Assembly (NCBI GenBank): GCA_045598845.1
Contig: JAZRUY010000044.1
Span: forward strand, 1 to 11,325
Length of the DNA stretch: 11,325 bases
DNA from: JAZRUY01 sp045598845
GTDB taxonomy: Bacteria > Verrucomicrobiota > Lentisphaeria > Victivallales > Victivallaceae
Direction of reading: 5' to 3'
Part shown: piece after piece, positions 7,361-11,325 of the stretch
How the letters are laid out: each line of letters starts with the position of its first letter
How positions within the stretch are numbered: the first letter of the stretch is position 1
Position numbers and translations under genes: made by a program
Notes under the pieces: model-generated
What the model saw: only the letters and a program-made list of their open reading frames with translations
Databases searched by the model: none
Told to the model about the DNA's origin: nothing

Positions 7361-8563
7361 ATGAAAGTTCTGGTATTGAACGCCGGCAGCAGTTCGGTGA
7401 AATTCACTCTGTTCTCGATGGAGGACGGCAGCACCCCGGCCAAGGGGCAGGTGGAGCGCATCGGCTCGGAGCAGCCGAATCTGATTTTCAAGCGCGGGGA
7501 CGGATTTAAGTCGGAGCGCGTGATCACGTCGATAAAGAGCCATGCGGACGCGGTCCGGGAGATCTGCGCCGCGCTGACCGACCCGAAGGACGGCGTGGTC
7601 AAGGATCTGAGCGAGATCTCCGCTGCCGGACACCGGGTGCTGCACGGCGGCGAGAAGATCACCGCCCCGGTCAAGGTGGATGCGGCGGTCAAGGCGGTCA
7701 TCCGCGAAAACTTCGCGCTGGGTCCGCTGCACAACCCCGCCAACCTCGCCGGCATCGAGGCCTGCGAGGCGGCCATGCCGGGAGTGCCCAATGTGGCGGT
7801 GTTCGACACCCAGTTCCACCAGACCATGCCGCCGGAGGCCTATCTGTACGCGATACCCTACGAATACTATACCAAGTACGGCATCCGCAAATACGGGTTC
7901 CACGGCACCAGCCACCACTTCGTGACACTGGCGGCGGCGGAATTCCTGGGCAAGAAGGCGGATGAGGTCAACCTGATCACCTGCCATCTGGGCAACGGCT
8001 GCAGCATCGCGGCGGTAAAGAACGGCAAAGTCATCGATACTTCGATGGGGCTCACCCCGCTCGAAGGGCTGATGATGGGCGGCCGCTCCGGAGATCTGGA
8101 CCCGGCGGTGGTGATCCGGATGCTCGGGCTGGGCAAAACCGCCGAGGAGGTCGATACCATCCTCAATAAGAAATCCGGTCTGTTCGGCGTGGGCGGGATC
8201 AATTCCGGCGATATGCGCGACATGATCAGCGCGGCGGAAGGCGGCAGCAAGCAGGCGGCGCTGGCGCTGAAGATGTTCGCCCGCCGGGTGGTCAAATACA
8301 TCGGCGGCTACTACATGCTGACCGGCAAGCCGGACGCGATCGTGTTCACCGGCGGCATCGGCGAGTATTCCACCCCCACCCGCAAGGATATCGCTGACGG
8401 TCTCGGCGCGATCGGGGTGAAGATCGATGCGAAACTCAACGATGAGCATTTCGGCAGGGCCGGCGTCATTTCCACCCCGGATTCGGCGGTGAAACTGCTG
8501 GTGATGCCGACCAACGAGGAGCTGATGATCGCCCGCAGCACGGTGGAAGTGCTGGGGCTTTAA
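7361..8563 (+). CDS. ackA: acetate kinase
   Basis: Makes ATP from acetyl phosphate and ADP, releasing acetate; with Pta it forms the fermentative acetate pathway. The 400-residue protein has LNAGSSSVKF (6-15), GHRVLHGG (90-97), FDTQFHQTMP (148-157), YGFHGTSHHFV (178-188), CHLGNGCS (208-215), DTSMGLTPLEGLMMGGRSGDLDP (226-248) and FTGGIGEYS (329-337). R92, D149, H181, R242 and E385 each fall one position after the catalytic residues described for the Methanosarcina enzyme. The common GVSG(V/I)S motif reads GVGGINSGDMRD here (276-287), a mild variant. ATG 7361 is chosen because AGGAAG (7351-7356) precedes it and the family starts exactly so; an upstream TTG at 7337 is unlikely. pta follows after 68 bp. 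Confidence 0.97.
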   Translation: MKVLVLNAGSSSVKFTLFSMEDGSTPAKGQVERIGSEQPNLIFKRGDGFKSERVITSIKSHADAVREICAALTDPKDGVVKDLSEISAAGHRVLHGGEKITAPVKVDAAVKAVIRENFALGPLHNPANLAGIEACEAAMPGVPNVAVFDTQFHQTMPPEAYLYAIPYEYYTKYGIRKYGFHGTSHHFVTLAAAEFLGKKADEVNLITCHLGNGCSIAAVKNGKVIDTSMGLTPLEGLMMGGRSGDLDPAVVIRMLGLGKTAEEVDTILNKKSGLFGVGGINSGDMRDMISAAEGGSKQAALALKMFARRVVKYIGGYYMLTGKPDAIVFTGGIGEYSTPTRKDIADGLGAIGVKIDAKLNDEHFGRAGVISTPDSAVKLLVMPTNEELMIARSTVEVLGL

Positions 8564-8631
8564 GGAATATTTTCAGCAGACGGCTGTCGGATCAAAAAAC
8601 AATAAAAAACCAATAAATCAGGAGTTGAAGA

Positions 8632-9642
8632 ATGTCTGTAATGCCGAGTCTGATCGAGCGGGCGCGTAAGAATCCGCGCGCCGTTGTGCTGCCGGAGGGG
8701 CAGGATTACCGGGTGGTCGCCGCCGCCAACAAGGCGGCGGAGGCCGGAATCGCCTCCAAAGTGATAGTGCTGGGCAGCGGGGCGGAAATTTCCGCCGCCT
8801 GCGCCAAGGCCGGAGTGACGGAGCGCAAATTCGAATCGCTGGATTACCGCGCCGACGCGCTGTTCGCCGATTTCGCGGAGGAATTCTTCAAGATGCGCGA
8901 AGCCAAGGGCATGACCCGTGAAAAAGCGCTCAAGACGATGGAGAGCCGGATCTACTTCGGCGCGATGATGGCGCGCCGCGGCCTGGCGGACTGCCTGGTG
9001 GCCGGCAGCATCGCCTCCACCGCCGATATGCTCCGCGCCGCCTTCCACTGCCTGGGCACCGCGCCGGGCATCAAGATGGCGAGCAGCTGCTTTGTGATGG
9101 ATCTCAAGAAACCGGCGCCGGCCGGCGACAATGTGCTGCTGTTCGGCGACTGCGGCGTCAATCCCAACCCCGACGCCGACCAGCTGGTGGATATCGCCCT
9201 TGCCACCGCCAATACCTACCGCGCCCTGATCGGCAAAACCCCGAAAGTGGCGTTCCTCTCCTTCTCGAGCAAGGGCAGCGCCAGCAACGAGATCCTGGAG
9301 AAGATCACCGCGGCGGCGGACAAGATGCGGGAACGCATCGCGGCGGAGAAACTGGATATCATCTGCGACGGAGAACTGCAGGCCGACGCGGCCATCGTGC
9401 CGGCGGTGGCGGCCGCCAAGGCGCCGGACAGCCCGCTCAAGGGCGCGGCCAATGTGCTGATTTTCCCGGATCTCAACGCCGGCAACATCTGCTACAAGCT
9501 GGTGCAGCGTCTCGCCGACGCCGACGCCTACGGGCCGGTGCTGCAGGGGCTGCGCAAGCCGCTGAACGATCTTTCCCGCGGATGCAATGCCGACGATATT
9601 TTCGGACAGATGGTGATTTCGGTCTGCCAGTTCAACAACTGA
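8632..9642 (+). CDS. pta: phosphate acetyltransferase (short, single-domain form)
   Basis: Transfers the acetyl group between CoA and phosphate, providing acetyl phosphate for AckA. The 336 residues match the short PTA_PTB-type enzyme without the N-terminal regulatory domains of E. coli Pta. Visible motifs include AVVLPEGQDYRVVAAA near the start, FGAMMARRGLADCLVAGS, the LSFSSKGSASN loop, DGELQADAAIVP, FPDLNAGNICYKLVQRLA, and GPVLQGLRKPLNDLSRGCNADDI close to the C-terminus. GGAG at 8621-8624 gives a good ribosome site for ATG 8632. It forms a two-gene operon with ackA and ends at a strong terminator. Confidence 0.96.
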   Translation: MSVMPSLIERARKNPRAVVLPEGQDYRVVAAANKAAEAGIASKVIVLGSGAEISAACAKAGVTERKFESLDYRADALFADFAEEFFKMREAKGMTREKALKTMESRIYFGAMMARRGLADCLVAGSIASTADMLRAAFHCLGTAPGIKMASSCFVMDLKKPAPAGDNVLLFGDCGVNPNPDADQLVDIALATANTYRALIGKTPKVAFLSFSSKGSASNEILEKITAAADKMRERIAAEKLDIICDGELQADAAIVPAVAAAKAPDSPLKGAANVLIFPDLNAGNICYKLVQRLADADAYGPVLQGLRKPLNDLSRGCNADDIFGQMVISVCQFNN

Positions 9643-9668
9643 AACCGGTGTTGATAATAGAGAATAAG

Positions 9669-9700
9669 AACACGCCGCAAACGCGGCGTGTTTTTATTTT
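9669..9700 (+). terminator. strong intrinsic terminator after pta
   Basis: AACACGCCGC (9669-9678) pairs perfectly with GCGGCGTGTT (9683-9692) around AAAC. The T-rich tail TTTTTATTTT runs from 9691 to 9700. This is the clearest terminator in the window and closes the ackA-pta unit, isolating it from the accessory segment. Confidence 0.92.
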
Positions 9701-9701
9701 T

Positions 9702-9726
9702 GAATATAAAGACAGTTTTGCGGTAT
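9702..9726 (+). repeat. short degenerate direct repeat, copy a
   Basis: The words GAATATAAA and GACAGTTTTGCGGTAT are adjacent here. The same two words, the second with one change (TTTG to TTGG), recur at 9871-9900 separated by GAAAA. A loosely matching AGTAAT follows each copy. The function is unknown. Confidence 0.55.
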
Positions 9727-9870
9727 TTCCGGTGATGAAATGCCGCCGTTAGTAATGTTAAAAATAAAAAAGCAGGTCGGGGAATATCCCGGAGTTCAGC
9801 GTATTGGCCGGACAATCCTTGGTTTTATGTTTTGTTTTTCAAGCCGAGTAACGGAATTTTGAAAAGGAAA

Positions 9871-9900
9871 GAATATAAAGAAAAGACAGTTTGGCGGTAT
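9871..9900 (+). repeat. short degenerate direct repeat, copy b
   Basis: Second copy of the 9702-9726 word pair: GAATATAAA, then a 5-nt insertion GAAAA, then GACAGTTTGGCGGTAT. The copies start 169 bp apart. This may be the remains of a local duplication in the spacer after pta. Confidence 0.55.
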
Positions 9901-9951
9901 GCGGGGTGTAAGTAATAGAGTTTTGTGGTAATAACACCCGTCCGACTTCGC

Positions 9952-9982
9952 CGGTTTTTGCGCCGTACAGGCGCAAAAACCG
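9952..9982. repeat. perfect 13-bp inverted repeat (hairpin 1)
   Basis: CGGTTTTTGCGCC (9952-9964) and GGCGCAAAAACCG (9970-9982) are exact complements around GTACA. There is no T run after the stem, so it is not a standard terminator on the plus strand. Confidence 0.85.
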
Positions 9983-9996
9983 AGGCTACGTCGTGA

Positions 9997-10028
9997 TGAC
10001 TTTCCGGCTCAAAGGAGCCGGAAAGTCA
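9997..10028. repeat. perfect 14-bp inverted repeat (hairpin 2), abutting repeat copy 1
   Basis: TGACTTTCCGGCTC (9997-10010) and GAGCCGGAAAGTCA (10015-10028) are exact complements around AAAG. The right arm overlaps the start of the roughly 52-bp repeat (AAAGTCAC from 10022). Its CGGCTCAAA core is shared with the hairpin before repeat copy 2. Confidence 0.88.
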
Positions 10029-10073
10029 CGGTCAGTCGTGACGGCAGTCCTGTTGAGTGTTACGGATGACGGG
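10022..10073. repeat. cassette-flanking direct repeat, copy 1
   Basis: This copy starts with AAAGTCAC, has a variable GGTCA, then a 39-bp stretch (10035-10073) that begins GTCGTGACGGCAG and ends TACGGATGACGGG. The 39 bp are identical to 11287-11325. GTCAC (10025-10029) and GTGAC (10038-10042) form a small inverted pair inside the repeat, which is kept in copy 2. Confidence 0.9.
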
Positions 10074-10181
10074 TCCGCGCATCCGGGGAAAAACTGAAAA
10101 CACGGTATCCTGATGTGGACTAAACCGCGTTGATGACTTATTGTATGTTGTCAAATAAAAAATGGAACGGAACCGGATAAA

Positions 10182-10901
10182 ATGAATAAAGAAACTCAGG
10201 AACATCAGGTAGTTGAAGCCATGCGCGGCGCCGGCGGCTATGCCACTCTGCGGCGTTTGAATGAAATTGTCGATTTTTCTTCATGGAAAACCAAGACCCC
10301 GGAGGCATCAATAAGAAGAATTGTTCAGAACAGCGGACAATTCTTCAGAATCCGACCCGGATTATGGGCATTGACGGAAAACAGAGAACGGATTTTACAG
10401 CGGCTCGATCTGACCCCCGGCAATGATAAAAGCGAAGAACAATTCAGTCACGGATATTATCAGGGGCTGCTGGTCAAAATCGGAAAAACACTGCGCCGGA
10501 CAACCTATATCCCCGCCCAGGATCAAAACAGAAAATTCATAGATCAGCCGCTGAAAGATATTTCCGACCTGACGGAGTTACCGTCATTCACCTACGAAAC
10601 TCTGATGAAACGGGCGAAAACGGTGGATGTTATCTGGTTTAACGGGAGAATGATGCCGTCGGCTTTTTATGAAGTGGAGCATACGACCGACATCAGAAAT
10701 TCCCTCTCCAAATTCTACGAATTGCAGGATTTTCATGCGCAATTCTACATTGTCGCCAACAAGAGCAGAAGGAGTGAATTTGAAGACAAACTCCATGCGT
10801 CGATGTTTGAGGTCATTGAAAACCGGGTGATTTTTCTGGAATATGAGCGGATCGTGAACAGGTATGAGGCGCTTCGTCAGGAAGCGGACTTCCGCTGGTA
10901 G
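10182..10901 (+). CDS. predicted HARE-HTH domain protein with a PD-(D/E)XK nuclease-like C-terminus
   Basis: A 239-residue protein. Residues about 7-67 resemble a HARE-type winged helix: EAMRGAGGYATLRRLNEIV, then KTKTPEASIRRIVQNSGQFFRIRPGLWALT. This module is known from HB1/ASXL proteins and many restriction endonucleases. Residues about 88-225 look like a restriction-nuclease fold, with VDVIWF (D149), then FYEVEHTTDIRNSLSKFYELQDF (E164, E166) and a hydrophobic strand AQFYIVANKS. The Glu-X-Glu in place of the usual Glu-X-Lys means catalysis is not assured. It may be a sequence-specific nuclease or only a DNA-binding regulator. Several AGA arginine codons (for example two in a row near 10314) and lower GC set it apart from the housekeeping genes. 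It lies between two copies of a direct repeat; the next gene starts 11 bp after its stop. The domain call was made by eye, without a profile search. Confidence 0.75.
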   Translation: MNKETQEHQVVEAMRGAGGYATLRRLNEIVDFSSWKTKTPEASIRRIVQNSGQFFRIRPGLWALTENRERILQRLDLTPGNDKSEEQFSHGYYQGLLVKIGKTLRRTTYIPAQDQNRKFIDQPLKDISDLTELPSFTYETLMKRAKTVDVIWFNGRMMPSAFYEVEHTTDIRNSLSKFYELQDFHAQFYIVANKSRRSEFEDKLHASMFEVIENRVIFLEYERIVNRYEALRQEADFRW

Positions 10902-10912
10902 GGCAACCGGGA

Positions 10913-11233
10913 ATGAACGAATATATTTTTTATACGGACGAAGGGTACACCGCTGCGCCGGACCGGACGGCGGAAGTGGAAAACTGCCAAGTGCTCGGAC
11001 GGGCGGAGGGAAGCAGCCCGGGGGAAGCGTTGAAAAATCTCCTGTCGGAAAATCCCTGGATCAACGATGCCGGTTTTGATATTTCCCGGATATATACCGG
11101 ACAACTGCTGTCCGGTGAACAGAGAAAAGATATTTTATCTTTGCTGAACTGTCTGAAAACGAACGGCCCGGGAACGCGGCCGGATGGAAATATCCGAATA
11201 GGCGATATAATAAAAAAATTAGAAACGGTCTGA
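10913..11233 (+). CDS. hypothetical protein, 106 aa, partner of the HARE-HTH gene
   Basis: I do not recognise a named family with confidence. The N-terminal half has a distinctive pattern: YIFYTDEGYTAAPD (4-17), EVENCQVLGRAEGSSPGEALKNLLSENPWI (21-50) and GFDISRIYTGQLL (54-66). This resembles small conserved proteins of unknown function, judged from memory of similar sequences only. There is no signal peptide, membrane segment or metal-binding cluster. The predicted content is a short beta-rich start, then helices, with an acidic N-terminal half. The start follows the upstream stop by 11 bp, with a weak CCGGGA ribosome site, so the two genes are probably one transcript. An antitoxin, immunity or accessory role beside a nuclease is possible but is inference from position alone. 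Confidence 0.75.
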   Translation: MNEYIFYTDEGYTAAPDRTAEVENCQVLGRAEGSSPGEALKNLLSENPWINDAGFDISRIYTGQLLSGEQRKDILSLLNCLKTNGPGTRPDGNIRIGDIIKKLETV

Positions 11234-11246
11234 TAATCCCCCGGAG

Positions 11247-11271
11247 CGGCTCAAAATTGTTTTTGAAGCCG
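11247..11271. repeat. hairpin preceding repeat copy 2
   Basis: CGGCT (11247-11251) pairs with AGCCG (11267-11271) and CAAAA (11252-11256) with TTTTG (11261-11265). The stem is 10 bp with one bulged A and a TTGT loop. Its CGGCTCAAA left arm and GCCG right arm correspond to hairpin 2 before copy 1, while the centre differs. Confidence 0.75.
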
Positions 11272-11272
11272 T

Positions 11273-11325
11273 AAAGTCACCGGCCGGTCGTGACGGCAGT
11301 CCTGTTGAGTGTTACGGATGACGGG
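11273..11325. repeat. cassette-flanking direct repeat, copy 2 (cut by window end)
   Basis: AAAGTCAC (11273-11280) is followed by a variable CGGCCG and then the 39-bp stretch identical to copy 1 (11287-11325). Identity reaches the last base of the window, so the true right border is unknown. It begins 39 bp after the stop of the 106-aa gene, mirroring how copy 1 lies before the cassette. Confidence 0.9.

Larger units (their letters stand above)
9702..10181. other. gene-free spacer (480 bp) rich in inverted repeats
   Basis: No convincing protein or tRNA gene is seen between the pta terminator and the HTH gene. The first half is AT-rich and holds the degenerate direct repeat. The second half holds an inverted pair GGGTGT (9904-9909) / ACACCC (9934-9939), two perfect hairpins, and the first copy of the roughly 52-bp repeat. 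The 7-bp words ACCCGTC (9936-9942) and GACGGGT (10068-10074) are inverted at the two ends of this structured block. From 10075 to 10181 I see no clear promoter hexamer pair for the downstream gene. Confidence 0.7.

Noticed and set aside
8564..8631. Possible terminator between ackA and pta (CAGC...GCTG).
   Set aside because: The stem is only 4 bp and is followed by A-rich, not T-rich, sequence. ackA and pta are more likely co-transcribed.
9528..9815. Minus-strand open frame of 95 codons in the spacer after pta.
   Set aside because: It runs across the strong terminator and the end of pta, has no ribosome site or recognisable domain, and its composition follows the antisense of pta.
10052..10058. 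GTTGAGT in repeat copy 1 (also in copy 2) fits the integron attC right-box consensus GTTRRRY.
   Set aside because: No matching RYYYAAC left box is found at a suitable distance before either copy, and no integrase is in the window. A 7-bp degenerate match alone is expected by chance.
10022..11325. CRISPR array, because of a repeat of about 39-52 bp.
   Set aside because: Only two copies are present, 1.25 kb apart, with genes between them rather than short spacers, and no cas genes are present.

Overview
The window carries mostly housekeeping genes of a bacterium with peptidoglycan, followed by a short accessory segment. GC content is high in the housekeeping part. Acetate kinase plus phosphotransacetylase (ackA-pta) point to acetate-forming fermentation, and leuA shows leucine synthesis. 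The set would fit a PVC-superphylum or Lentisphaerota-like anaerobe. That placement is a guess from general style; nothing in the window fixes the phylum.

Layout. Positions 1-627 (minus) are the first 209 residues of MurD. A 182-bp divergent spacer with two overlapping promoter candidates separates it from leuA (810-2534), which is followed 10 bp later by an N-terminally anchored D,D-carboxypeptidase (2545-3729). After a weak terminator, an HU/IHF-type nucleoid protein (3876-4175) stands alone with its own promoter and terminator candidates. Then comes hisS-adk-map-infA (4316-7280) in tight order, with map and infA overlapping by 28 nt. adk-map-infA is the usual tail of the spc ribosomal-protein operon, here with hisS in front instead of secY. 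A GC-rich hairpin follows infA. The ackA-pta pair (7361-9642) ends at a very clear intrinsic terminator (9669-9700).

The part that is not routine runs from 9702 to the window end. A gene-free stretch of about 480 bp holds a degenerate short direct repeat and a series of inverted repeats, including two nearly back-to-back perfect hairpins (13 and 14 bp). The second runs directly into a roughly 52-bp repeat (10022-10073). A second copy, identical over 39 bp, lies at 11273-11325 and is cut by the window end. Between the copies sit two same-strand genes of less GC-rich, different codon style: a predicted HARE-HTH plus PD-(D/E)XK-like nuclease protein (10182-10901) and a 106-aa protein of unknown function (10913-11233). 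Each repeat copy is preceded by a hairpin with shared outer bases and a different centre. This reads as a repeat-bounded two-gene cassette, possibly one unit of a longer array with a restriction or defence role. The repeat and hairpins are seen directly; the cassette and defence interpretation is inference.
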